In this document: positions 35,242 through 43,958 of the stretch, piece after piece | Layout: every line of letters starts with the position of its first letter | Numbering within the stretch: the first letter of the stretch is position 1 | The notes under the pieces: generated by a model | Databases searched by the model: none | What the model was told of the DNA's origin: nothing | The model's input: only the letters and a program-made list of their open reading frames with translations | Translations under genes and position numbers: made by a program | Origin: Lachnospira sp. UBA4346 | GTDB taxonomy: Bacteria > Bacillota > Clostridia > Lachnospirales > Lachnospiraceae | Length of the DNA: 64,000 nt | NCBI GenBank assembly: GCA_002394205.1 | Contig: DGTC01000055.1 | Coordinates: 1 to 64,000, forward strand | Direction of reading: 5' to 3'

Positions 35242-35331
35242 TCATCGGTGTTCCGGCATCGAATAGATTGCTACCGGCCAGCCATAAGGAAGTCCTTTTT
35301 TATTGATTTTCTGTCTACCTTCATTTGCCAT
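35242..35331 (-). CDS. 29-residue small ORF heading the methyltransferase operon
   Basis: ATG at 35331 with AAGGAG eight bases upstream and a TATAAT (35385-35380) 49 bases upstream. The peptide starts MANEGRQKINKKG and ends LPYGWPVAIYSMPEHR: basic first half, aromatic and proline-containing second half, no Cys. It stops at TGA (35244-35242). The methyltransferase ATG follows 21 bases later in the same frame. It could be a genuine small protein, a leader peptide, or the N-terminal remnant of a longer methyltransferase. I do not recognise a family. Confidence 0.45.
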   Translation of the reverse strand: MANEGRQKINKKGLPYGWPVAIYSMPEHR

Positions 35332-35415
35332 CGCAATTTCTCCTTATCTTTTCCGATTCCTTTCACACATCCAATCTGCATTATACATGCACCTTTTGAC
35401 ATCCAACTCCTAAAA

Positions 35416-35464
35416 ATCCCCATATCTTACCGATAAGAAAATACCTTACCGTATGATATGGGGA
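35416..35464 (-). terminator. Terminator after ddh
   Basis: CCCCATATCTTAC (35418-35430) pairs with GTATGATATGGGG (35451-35463) with one mismatch, followed on the minus strand by ATTTTTAGG. The ddh stop is at 35494. Confidence 0.8.
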
Positions 35465-35493
35465 TATGTATTATCACGCTTTATTTGTGAATC

Positions 35494-36480
35494 TTATAAC
35501 AAGGATGCTCTTAATTCTTCACCGCTCTTTTCACTTAAATAAGCTGGTGCAATATCAAGAACTGTCTTACAGCCTGTCTGTCCTTCCTTAGCAAGACGAT
35601 GTGCTGCTCTTGCATATGCGATTAAGACACTTGTTGTAAATTCTGGATTAGAATCCAACTTTAAGCTATATTCGATTACATGATTATGTTCTTTATTCAT
35701 ACCTGTCTTACCTGTGCGGATAACAAATCCACCATGTGCAAGACCGCTGTGATTCTTCTCTAATTCTTCTTCAGAAATGAAATGAACTGTTGTATCATAA
35801 TCTGCAAAATAGTTTGGCATTTCCTTGATTTCTTTTTCAACGGCTGCTGCGTCGGCACCTTCCTCTAATACAACGAAACACTCTCTTGTATGCTTCTGTC
35901 TAGTCGTAAGTTCCGGATTAGAACCTGAACGAACCTCTTCTAATGCCTTTTCTACAGGTACTGTGTACTGCTTTGCATTCTTAACGCCTGCAATACGACG
36001 AATTGCATCTGAATGACCCTGACTTACGCCCTTGCCCCAGAATGTATAATCCTTACCATCCGGTAAAATCGCATTGGCATATACACGGTTGAGTGAGAAC
36101 ATTCCCGGATCCCAACCTACTGAAATAATTGCAATGTGATTAGATGCCTTTGCTGCTGCATCAACTGCTGCGAAATGTTCTGGAATTCTTGCATGTGTAT
36201 CGAAACTGTCGATAACGTTGAACATCTGGGCAAACTGTGGTGTCTGTACCGGAAGATCTGTTGCACTTCCTCCACATAATACCATAACATCGATCTTGTC
36301 TTTCCACTGTTCTACGTCTGCTACGCTGCATACGCTAACACCTGCTGTCTGAATCTTAACTGTTGCAGGATCTCTTCTTGTAAATACAGCAACCAATTCC
36401 ATGTCATCTGCTGCAGCAACTGCACATTCAACACCACGTCCAAGGTTACCATATCCGATGATACCAATTCTTGTACTCAT
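35494..36480 (-). CDS. ddh: meso-Diaminopimelate D-dehydrogenase
   Basis: 328 residues from ATG 36480 (AAGGA nine bases upstream; the open frame further upstream is not preceded by a ribosome-binding site). This NADPH enzyme makes meso-diaminopimelate in one step from tetrahydrodipicolinate for lysine and peptidoglycan. It shows the nucleotide-binding IGIIGYGNLGRGVE, then VFTRRDP, VLCGGSATDLP, the domain core SVGWDPGMFSLNRVYANAIL, FWGKGVSQGHSDAIRRI and HNHVIEYSLKLDSNPEFT. Length and motifs match clostridial and corynebacterial Ddh. It is transcribed alone, with its own terminator. Confidence 0.97.
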   Translation of the reverse strand: MSTRIGIIGYGNLGRGVECAVAAADDMELVAVFTRRDPATVKIQTAGVSVCSVADVEQWKDKIDVMVLCGGSATDLPVQTPQFAQMFNVIDSFDTHARIPEHFAAVDAAAKASNHIAIISVGWDPGMFSLNRVYANAILPDGKDYTFWGKGVSQGHSDAIRRIAGVKNAKQYTVPVEKALEEVRSGSNPELTTRQKHTRECFVVLEEGADAAAVEKEIKEMPNYFADYDTTVHFISEEELEKNHSGLAHGGFVIRTGKTGMNKEHNHVIEYSLKLDSNPEFTTSVLIAYARAAHRLAKEGQTGCKTVLDIAPAYLSEKSGEELRASLL

Positions 36481-36647
36481 TCTTCTTTTTCCTTCCCTTC
36501 CGTTAAATAATTCCTTCGAAATTCTGAAACAATTCACGGCTCTTTCGATATGTAGCTCGATACAAAGTCTGATGCATTTCAAAATCGAATAAATTATATC
36601 GCATTTGTAGGAAAAAAAAAATATTTTTTTTATAATTCACATAATTT

Positions 36648-38525
36648 TTACAAAGTGACCATAATTTTCAATTTGCTGATATTCTGCCAGAATGGGAACT
36701 TTGCAGATTTTAATTTCATCTGAATAATATCCTGACCGGTATAGATTCTTGATACACTATGCATTGCCATATTCGCAATATTTCCCTTTTTATCATAGAA
36801 AATAACTTTGACAACCGGACATCTTACCAATACATATGTTTCCTTTGTATAACTTGCTTCACTGTACAATGTTGCTGTATAGATGCCTCGTTCTTCCTCT
36901 ACGGTAATTCGTGTCTGATCTAATGCAAGACCAATCTGATTTGCCATATCCTCGTCATAATCAATAATGGCATTTAAATATTCTTCTACACGTTCCGGAT
37001 CAATATCATAAAATTCCAGACCGAATACATCATCCTCATCTTCTTCAATATCTAGAATAGAAGTCGATTTCTCTTCTTCTGCTTTCTTCGCTTCTGCAAT
37101 TCGTTCTTCTTCTAATTCTTTCTTAATCTCTTCTTTTAATTCTGCACGAAGTTCTTCTTTATACTTGGCACGAATCTCATCTTCTACCTGAACACGAAGT
37201 GCTTCTTTGTTAATGGTAGGATCTGCAATCTTATAGCGGTCCTGAAAGATTGTTAAAAATGTCTCAAGACGCTGGTTCTCTAAGTCATACTTATCAAACA
37301 AAGCTCCCATCGTCATACCAAGATACATCTGCTGTTCATCACTGTTCATCTTCTGCTTAAACAATTCAATGGAATCTTTTCTGCGGTAATTCGAATAATC
37401 AATTCCTGCATCTGCTTCTGGAATCTGCGGATACGATACCTGAAGCTCCTCATCTGTGTCTGTCGGTATCTCATCTGTCACAACCGTCTGTACTGTTTTT
37501 GGAACAGCTGCTGTCTGCTTCATTTCTGTTACTTCTGTTTCTTGTACAAATGCCGTACGCTGTACTTCCTGTATAGAAAATCCCGTTGTCTTGACCACAT
37601 CTGGTTCTGCCGTTGCTGCCACCTCTGCTTCTACCGGCGTTTTTAAATCTTTCTGTGCCACAACCGGCTCTGCTGCTATAACTGCCTGTACTGGTGTTTC
37701 AACTGATGTAACCGGTGTCTCTGTTGCTTTTGGTGCTGCCTTCTTCACCGGACGTACAATCGGTGCAACACTCGATGTTCCATAGTTCGTAGAATATCTT
37801 CTTGCAAAACTTGGTACATAGCTGCTCTTCGCTGGTGCTGCGGTCTCTTCCTGTACCGGCTGCGATTCTTCTGCTGCTGATACACGCTGATTCGTTGGTT
37901 CAACTGACTGCGTAACAACTGATTGCTGCACTGATGCTGCAATCTGTGCTTCCTGCGTTACTGGTTTTGTTAGCTGCTGTACAACCTGTGTATCGGATGG
38001 CTGTACTGTTTGCTGTACAGATGTTTCAGCAGATGCTGTTGTTGCAGCCACCGGTGATACAACTGCAATATCCTCATCCTGTGCAAATGCTTCTTCTGTC
38101 TTTTCTACTTCTAATTCTATTTTTGGTTCTTCATATGGCAACGGTTCGATTCCTGCAAAATTCCACTTTGTTGTGGAACGCTTTAGGAAACACAAGTTCA
38201 TTTTCTGCTTCTCATCTACATCAACAACTGTAAAACTCAAACTACAACCTATTCTCGACTTGAAATTCTTGCTTAACGTAACATTGACACGCTTCAATTC
38301 TGTAAAAAACTTGCTATTTTTGCCTAAAATGAAATCATCAGAACTAATCTGCGCACCTGTCGCTTCATATTTCATTCCGTCGATATCATAAACCGTACAC
38401 ACCTCTGGTTTTATTCTGCAATTTACATCTGAAATCATCTTAAATTCAAATGTCAGTATGTTCTTTTCTTTTAGCTTCGTCTCGCTTGATATCGATACAT
38501 CAAACCGATCTTTCACATTTCCCAT
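36648..38525 (-). CDS. Unknown multidomain protein with long Thr/Val/Gln/Pro linker
   Basis: 625 residues, no signal peptide or membrane helix. Residues 1-130 look like a beta-rich domain (FEFKMISDVNCRIKPEVC, then YDIDGMKYEATGAQISS). A low-complexity linker (about 135-365) is built of Val, Thr, Gln, Ala and Pro. A helical segment follows (about 375-500) with a charged coiled coil (EELRAELKEEIKKELEEER). A second beta-rich domain makes up the C-terminus (about 505-625, ending KLKIMVTL). The layout is that of a cytoplasmic scaffold or assembly protein. No family is recognised. It lies upstream of ddh and behind a separate promoter region. AATAGGAGAG precedes the ATG. Confidence 0.7.
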   Translation of the reverse strand: MGNVKDRFDVSISSETKLKEKNILTFEFKMISDVNCRIKPEVCTVYDIDGMKYEATGAQISSDDFILGKNSKFFTELKRVNVTLSKNFKSRIGCSLSFTVVDVDEKQKMNLCFLKRSTTKWNFAGIEPLPYEEPKIELEVEKTEEAFAQDEDIAVVSPVAATTASAETSVQQTVQPSDTQVVQQLTKPVTQEAQIAASVQQSVVTQSVEPTNQRVSAAEESQPVQEETAAPAKSSYVPSFARRYSTNYGTSSVAPIVRPVKKAAPKATETPVTSVETPVQAVIAAEPVVAQKDLKTPVEAEVAATAEPDVVKTTGFSIQEVQRTAFVQETEVTEMKQTAAVPKTVQTVVTDEIPTDTDEELQVSYPQIPEADAGIDYSNYRRKDSIELFKQKMNSDEQQMYLGMTMGALFDKYDLENQRLETFLTIFQDRYKIADPTINKEALRVQVEDEIRAKYKEELRAELKEEIKKELEEERIAEAKKAEEEKSTSILDIEEDEDDVFGLEFYDIDPERVEEYLNAIIDYDEDMANQIGLALDQTRITVEEERGIYTATLYSEASYTKETYVLVRCPVVKVIFYDKKGNIANMAMHSVSRIYTGQDIIQMKLKSAKFPFWQNISKLKIMVTL

Positions 38526-38650
38526 AAACTCTCCTATTGTATTTTGTAAATCTTACTTCTATCTGTAAAGACTATTTCTAATAGAACTTCTGTAAACATC
38601 CCTTTCTATCAGATATAATTCTTATACGCTACTGCTTATACGACGCAAAA

Positions 38651-38683
38651 ATATGCCCCTTGAAATTGCTTCACTGGGCATAT
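38651..38683 (-). terminator. Terminator after the TasA-like gene
   Basis: ATATGCCC (38651-38658) pairs with GGGCATAT (38676-38683), followed on the minus strand by TTTTTGCG. It lies 127 bases past the stop at 38810 in an otherwise gene-free 284-base stretch. Confidence 0.6.
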
Positions 38684-38809
38684 CTTTGATATTATACATT
38701 CATTTTCGTTGTTTATTCAAGGGGGTATTCTCTAAAATTTTTCTGAAATTTTGAATTTGGTACTTTTTGCCATTTTTATGACTTTTTTTATCATTTCGTT
38801 GTGCCATTT

Positions 38810-39409
38810 TTATTCTGCTTCGGTCTGTTTCTGAATGTCTGCATCTCCCCAGCTTATAATATATCCGTTTTCATCTTTTACCGGTGTAAAATGCTCTGCC
38901 TGTATGAATTCCGCCTGTATATTCATTTCGAAATTTCCCCCTGCAATCTCATTTCCCCAGGTTACAGGAATCGTCACCTTTGTAAATACCTTTGACGAAC
39001 GGCTCCCTTCCTTTTTGTTTGAGAGAATCTTATTATAATAGAAATATCCGTCCGGTGCTTTAATCCATCCCTCCTGTACATCTAACGCCTGATCAATGGC
39101 AATCGCCTGCTCCTTTGTTAATCCCTCATAATTGACTTTAACACGCACATATGCGTCTTCTGAATCTTTCTTTAATGTGACCGTCGGATCTTTTTCTAAC
39201 ACATCTCCCGGCTTAATGTGGTCGTAATCCTTACCAATGGTATCATCTGAACGCTTCTTTTCTTTCGTCTCTGTCAGTGTACCTCTGACATTTCCCATTG
39301 TAATGACATTATCTCTGGTATCCTTATCCGTAAAGTAAGCAAGTGTTCCACCAATTGTCATAACAGAAAGTGCAAGTGCTGCTGCCGATACCATAATACG
39401 CTTTTTCAT
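38810..39409 (-). CDS. TasA/CalY-like secreted protein with SipW-type signal peptide
   Basis: 199 residues. The signal peptide (MKKRIMVSAAALALSVMTIG then GTLAYFTDKD) has the G-T-x-A-Y-F-T/S-D signature of SipW-dependent substrates. The mature part is a beta-rich domain with AYVRVKVNYEGLTK and GYFYYNKIL, like camelysin/TasA filament proteins. It follows the SipW-type signal peptidase gene, which is expected to process it. A role in extracellular fibres or biofilm is known for Bacillus TasA and is inferred here. TGGAGG lies before the ATG. Confidence 0.85.
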   Translation of the reverse strand: MKKRIMVSAAALALSVMTIGGTLAYFTDKDTRDNVITMGNVRGTLTETKEKKRSDDTIGKDYDHIKPGDVLEKDPTVTLKKDSEDAYVRVKVNYEGLTKEQAIAIDQALDVQEGWIKAPDGYFYYNKILSNKKEGSRSSKVFTKVTIPVTWGNEIAGGNFEMNIQAEFIQAEHFTPVKDENGYIISWGDADIQKQTEAE

Positions 39410-39538
39410 AAATATATAACCTCCAAATCATTCTAATCCTAGCCATTTTTAATGTTATATTTTTCACAAGCATTGCTCTATCTCTTACTGTTTTTTATGT
39501 TCCTTAAAACTTATCCTAACAAACAAAAATTTTTTCAT

Positions 39539-40561
39539 TTATGGAATACTCTCCGAAGCTGCAATTCCTTCCGCAAATATTCCCAGTTCCAAATGCATTC
39601 CTTCCGGTATCTCTGACGTACATGTTACAGATTCAAGCAGATTTTCCGTCTGCGCACCGGGTGCAAGCGGCTTCGTATAATACATATACTCTTGTGTTCT
39701 TTCACCGACCTGCACCTCTTTCTGTTTCCAATATGTGTCCTGTGTATATGTAAATGTTACATATTTATCAATGTCTGCTGCAGCGATTGTACCTGCACAG
39801 TTGTTCGCTTCATTTTCTTGTGTATTATCGTAAACAAGCATCGGCAACAGACGTACCCGCACATAGGTATTCTGTGTCGGATACACCGGCAAATCCCGAT
39901 TCAAAATGCGTACTGTACATTGGGCTGACACTCCTTTTTGTAAATGCATTTGCACATGCGATGTATTCTCATAACCACCATATCTTGTATACACATTTTC
40001 TATTGAATTTCCCTTCTGCTCATAATAACGCTCCTCTTGCTGTTCCTCTTGTGTATCCAGCACGACTGCGATGTTGACTGCTGACCAGCGAAAGCGATTG
40101 ACACGCATTGTCGTGATGTCATAGAACTGTGCATGTGTCTGTGTGACATGTACCATATCCGGCAACAGAGACAATATCCTGCCTACTTTGGGGATATACC
40201 AGCAAACTCTTCCGATTACACGGTCGTATGGTATTACACCACTGTCTGTCTCCTCATTTGCATCTCCTTTGGTCTGAAAAGTCTTCGTTTGTTCATCAAT
40301 TTCTATGACTCTGTGTGTTACAACTGTATTTTCCCCCTTATAAAACGTGATAACGTCCCCCGTCTGAATATGCTCAAAAGCCACCGGTTTTACATAAATC
40401 AGACTATCTCTGGGATAATTCGGTTCCATACTTCCTGTTAATACCTGCATAGGCTTCATATGAAATGCTCTCGGAATAAGAAGTATTGCTGAGACTGCAA
40501 GCATCATAATCACAATGACATTCCCAATAATTCTCCTAAGTACACACCCTGCCTTATTCAC
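39539..40561 (-). CDS. SipW-type signal peptidase I fused to an extracellular domain
   Basis: 340 residues from GTG 40561 (GGGAGGGGA just upstream; start reads VNKAGCVLRR). A membrane helix (about 10-32) precedes the ER-type signal peptidase core: catalytic Ser in VLTGSMEPN, catalytic His in TVVTHRVIEID, then TKGDANEE. The core ends near residue 130. Instead of the usual second membrane helix there is a C-terminal extension of about 190 residues. It contains NTYVRVRLLPMLVYDN and EYMYYTKPLAPGAQT, which resemble the AYVRVKV and GYFYYNKIL segments of the TasA-like substrate encoded next door. A peptidase carrying a substrate-like domain may help assemble fibres. The gene follows the fibro-slime protein by about 100 bases. 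Confidence 0.85.
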   Translation of the reverse strand: MNKAGCVLRRIIGNVIVIMMLAVSAILLIPRAFHMKPMQVLTGSMEPNYPRDSLIYVKPVAFEHIQTGDVITFYKGENTVVTHRVIEIDEQTKTFQTKGDANEETDSGVIPYDRVIGRVCWYIPKVGRILSLLPDMVHVTQTHAQFYDITTMRVNRFRWSAVNIAVVLDTQEEQQEERYYEQKGNSIENVYTRYGGYENTSHVQMHLQKGVSAQCTVRILNRDLPVYPTQNTYVRVRLLPMLVYDNTQENEANNCAGTIAAADIDKYVTFTYTQDTYWKQKEVQVGERTQEYMYYTKPLAPGAQTENLLESVTCTSEIPEGMHLELGIFAEGIAASESIP

Positions 40562-40658
40562 GACTCCCCTCCCGTTTGATAATACTGACGTATTTAAACA
40601 ATATGTCGTTGATACTTTCTTCGTGCCCGAATACAATACGAAGTATATCATTTATACA

Positions 40659-43004
40659 TTAATTTCCTGATGAAAAAATTCGATATGCTGATGCACTGTC
40701 TAGAATTCCTTCCGTGGATTTTATTTTACGGTTATAGAACTGCACCTGTGCACACGTTCCGGCTGCATATTCTCCAAAACAGTCTGTATCAAGTCCATAA
40801 AAATGTATATGGGTATCCTGACTTTGCATGCGTTTTCCGATAAAAAGCAACGTTCCCTCCCGATTTTCTTTATCATTTGACATATCATTATCCTGAATAT
40901 TATATTCTCCAAATGTATTCTTATTGCTATACTCCGGTGTCCATGTTTCCTCTTCCGTAACCGTATAGAATCCTTTTGATAAATTTCTCACAATCTCCGT
41001 TCCCTCTGTTATGTCTCCATTTGCATCAAATGATATTGGCACATAAAAGACTGCCACACATTCTCCGGGATATTCCTCCCCAGTTTCATCTGTTACAACT
41101 TCATACTGTGCAATCTGAAAAATATGCGTCTGATTGGAACAAATAATTCCAATGTTACCAAATGTCCGGTCGATTGTTTTCCTGATTTGAAGTGCTCCTG
41201 TTACGACCTGTACCGTATATATCGCATATGTTCTGTTGTGATTTCCAAATACTGTAATATTTGCTGCAATGTGACCGTCACTATTCTGTGTACAGGCATC
41301 CATATCATTTACTGCCGTTAATGGCAGATATTCTGCCTGCAAATAATATGTCCCCGTATGCGCTTCCTTCTTTGCCGCAACATCTTCCGCTATCATCGGC
41401 TGATTCTCTGCCAATGCCTGCGCACTCTCATACCAGTGAAGTACAATATCGCCTTCCTGTATTGCATTGCCATCCTCTCCCATCGTAAATGGATTCGTGA
41501 ACATTCCTGATTGAACATTTTCTAACGAATCCGCCTTCTCACCTCTGAAATATACATCCGACGCATCCAAAAGCTGTAGTGCCAGACGAACATTTACATG
41601 TGGCTGTTCAAATGGGTACAGAGTATCTGCAACCGTCACTCCCGACATGGCATCATTGGTTGGAATATCATTTCCACCAATAAATGAATCTTTCGCCTGA
41701 ACGTGTATCTGTCTCCGCCAAATATCCTGATTCCATGCATGTTCCTTCGGAATCTTCCATTCCACATACACCAGCTGATGTTCGGTATCATACCGTGCAA
41801 TGCCGTCTCCCACATCAATATCCTCCTGCTGCAGCCGCTCTGCCGAAATACATTCTCCCTGCTCATCAAGCAAGTCAAATCGTCGATCGATATAGTCTCT
41901 TACATATACCTCTTCTTTTTGCACCCCGGCATGTGCTACCTCTAAGTCAATCTGATAAGTTCGTTGCTCCCAGTCTTCTAAGTGCACTTTTTTATCAAAT
42001 GTCATATCATCCGTATGAAGCGTCGCTGTATCCGGCAGCGTAAATTGCATATGACAATTGGATTCATTTCCACCACGTTCCATATACAATACTGTCAGTG
42101 TGTGCACCTGTTCTCCATTCATCTTTTCTCTGTCCTGCACACGCGCATATTCCTCTGCAATCGGTCCCGTTTGCCATAAATCAACTGTTGCTCCGCAGGA
42201 TGCATGAATTCCTCCCAGATCCAGTACAAGTGTACCGTCTACAAACACCCACAAATCATCATCTCCAAGAAATGTATAGGTAAGATCGTCCATATAATCA
42301 TTTAATGTAAAATCCACATCATAACGCATACCAAAATAATAATTATGAGCTTTTCCATATCCCTTATCTAATGTATTAGAAGGTGCATCATCTAACGGAA
42401 AGAACGCCGCCTGTGTATCGTACAACTCCCCGGAAGGTTTTATGACATCTGTTAATGTATATGTTGTGCTATGATTTTCTTTCTTCTGTCTGTCAAAACG
42501 CAACTTGTATTCTGTATACACAGTTTTTCCAACACAATTTTCATCGGTGAATAACGGTGGCGTATCTACATTCCATACAACATCTTTGTAGTGTTCGCCC
42601 TCTAAATGACTTACGATTCCCCAACTTGCAAGACTCTGCTGATACGTAACGCCCTTTGTATCCGGATTTCCACCATTATAAAAAATACAGGTATTTACAT
42701 TGAGTCCTCCTATGATACAGTCATGTCTGTTTTTTTTGAAATTCTGTGTCTTTGTACCGATTGTCAGTTTCTGCCGTCCGTCGTTTGCATAATTATCTTC
42801 TGCATTAATGCTTTGGTCAGGCCTGTCGGTATCCCGATTCCAGCCTTTCGTATCATACGGTGCAACCACATAATCATAAAAGGTACATGCACCGGTAAGT
42901 TCATCTTCTTCCTGTGTTCCGGCACATACTATAAATGGACTGACAAACCACATCAATCCTGCCAGCGCACCTAAAATACATACAACCTTTGCTTTTTTAT
43001 TCAC
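40659..43004 (-). CDS. Fibro-slime domain surface protein
   Basis: About 781 residues from GTG 43004 (AAGGGGGAG nine bases upstream). The signal peptide is VNKKAKVVCILGALAG and onward, cut near VCAGT. A fibro-slime/PA14-like domain (about 60-330) contains the diagnostic DDDLWVFVDGTLVLDLGGIH. A beta-sandwich section (about 330-600) and an SpaA/Cna-B-like domain (about 600-740, with GALQIRKTID and GFYTVTEEETW) follow. No LPxTG motif or C-terminal membrane anchor is seen, so attachment must be indirect. It heads the SipW locus and is likely a matrix or adhesion protein. GTG starts with the same VNKK/VNKA opening are shared with the signal peptidase gene, an interesting parallel. Confidence 0.85.
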   Translation of the reverse strand: MNKKAKVVCILGALAGLMWFVSPFIVCAGTQEEDELTGACTFYDYVVAPYDTKGWNRDTDRPDQSINAEDNYANDGRQKLTIGTKTQNFKKNRHDCIIGGLNVNTCIFYNGGNPDTKGVTYQQSLASWGIVSHLEGEHYKDVVWNVDTPPLFTDENCVGKTVYTEYKLRFDRQKKENHSTTYTLTDVIKPSGELYDTQAAFFPLDDAPSNTLDKGYGKAHNYYFGMRYDVDFTLNDYMDDLTYTFLGDDDLWVFVDGTLVLDLGGIHASCGATVDLWQTGPIAEEYARVQDREKMNGEQVHTLTVLYMERGGNESNCHMQFTLPDTATLHTDDMTFDKKVHLEDWEQRTYQIDLEVAHAGVQKEEVYVRDYIDRRFDLLDEQGECISAERLQQEDIDVGDGIARYDTEHQLVYVEWKIPKEHAWNQDIWRRQIHVQAKDSFIGGNDIPTNDAMSGVTVADTLYPFEQPHVNVRLALQLLDASDVYFRGEKADSLENVQSGMFTNPFTMGEDGNAIQEGDIVLHWYESAQALAENQPMIAEDVAAKKEAHTGTYYLQAEYLPLTAVNDMDACTQNSDGHIAANITVFGNHNRTYAIYTVQVVTGALQIRKTIDRTFGNIGIICSNQTHIFQIAQYEVVTDETGEEYPGECVAVFYVPISFDANGDITEGTEIVRNLSKGFYTVTEEETWTPEYSNKNTFGEYNIQDNDMSNDKENREGTLLFIGKRMQSQDTHIHFYGLDTDCFGEYAAGTCAQVQFYNRKIKSTEGILDSASAYRIFSSGN

Positions 43005-43140
43005 ACAGTCCCGCTCCCCCTTTCCTTTTGTGAACAACCCTTTCGTTGCACACCTATCCCCATATATATTGAAAGTGCTTAAATTTTATGATTATTTTTG
43101 CAATTATCTTTGACTGTGCCAAAGCATATTCCTATAATAT

Positions 43141-43174
43141 AAAAACATCCTAAACGTCTGTTTAGGATGTTTTT
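43141..43174. terminator. Strong bidirectional terminator after the exonuclease gene
   Basis: AAAAACATCCTAAAC (43141-43155) and GTTTAGGATGTTTTT (43160-43174) are perfect complements around a GTCT loop. It ends the minus-strand gene at 43191. Confidence 0.9.
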
Positions 43175-43190
43175 ATCGTTTATCAAATTG

Positions 43191-43841
43191 TTATGAATCC
43201 AATTGAATTCCCTTAAATAAATCTTCCAGCGTACAGCTTAAATGATCTACTTCTTTTTCGTCTGCCGACTTATAATACTGATTTAGCTCATAATCCGGTG
43301 TCTTTTTTAATTTGGCAAACAATAGTGCTGTATTATAAGCATCTACCAAACCATCATGTGCACCATCTTCATACATAATATCTGACAGATTCAATGCCTG
43401 CTCCAAACTGTAAGCACGTGTTGCCTTGAGCTTCTTATCAAAAATCGCCTGACAATCCGTCCATGCGGTTGTCAGCAATTCTTCTCTGTCACATTGCAGC
43501 CCTTTTCCACGAATCTCATGTGCAATCTGTGTTCTGTCACTATCACTCCATGCCACAAGTTCTACTTCCTTAGGAAGCCAGTCTGTCAGCAGCTTTAATG
43601 CATCCTGCATCACAGGCGCATCCTTTACATGTTCATCTGAAATTCCCGTCATCTTACGGATAAACGACGTGATATGCCCCTTTTCCGGACATACATACGT
43701 ACAAAATTTATCAATCACTTCATACGCATCATCTAATAATACTGCACCAATCTGAATGGTTTCCTGAGACCAATGATATTTACTTGTTCTTGCCGCTTTT
43801 GGAACGGTACACATTTCTAAATCCACAACTGCATAATGCAT
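43191..43841 (-). CDS. DEDDh-family 3'-5' exonuclease-like protein
   Basis: 216 residues with an RNase T/DnaQ-like fold. Exo I is AVVDLEMC (Asp, Glu), the Exo II Asp lies in AWSDSDRTQI, and Exo III is DGAHDGLVDAYNTALLF (His and Asp), so all four acidic ligands and the His are present. A Cys-rich insertion and a C-terminal tail (about 190-216) follow. It acts on DNA or RNA ends; the substrate cannot be told. It is a stand-alone gene between the MarR/ABC operon and the SipW locus. GGGAGG lies upstream of the ATG. Confidence 0.9.
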   Translation of the reverse strand: MHYAVVDLEMCTVPKAARTSKYHWSQETIQIGAVLLDDAYEVIDKFCTYVCPEKGHITSFIRKMTGISDEHVKDAPVMQDALKLLTDWLPKEVELVAWSDSDRTQIAHEIRGKGLQCDREELLTTAWTDCQAIFDKKLKATRAYSLEQALNLSDIMYEDGAHDGLVDAYNTALLFAKLKKTPDYELNQYYKSADEKEVDHLSCTLEDLFKGIQLDS

Positions 43842-43958
43842 AACAGACCGTCCTCCCTATCTTCATCTTATTGTTCTATTCTACCATAACAAAACGATTT
43901 ATGCGATAGAATTTTATGACTGTTTCGAATCAGGAAATACAATATCTGTTCATACCGA

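Noticed and set aside
34633..35242. Selenocysteine insertion at the TGA between the 29-codon ORF and the methyltransferase
   Set aside because: No obvious SECIS-like hairpin follows the TGA, and the methyltransferase has its own ATG at a position that fits known homologues in length. The residue would also lie outside any catalytic motif.
37456..37785. Plus-strand open frame inside the 625-residue gene
   Set aside because: It is the reverse complement of the Val/Thr/Ala-rich linker, has no ribosome-binding site and no coding pattern of its own.
43005..43140. A c-di-GMP riboswitch in front of the fibro-slime gene
   Set aside because: The GEMM conserved GCAAA and tetraloop-receptor elements are not recognisable on either strand.
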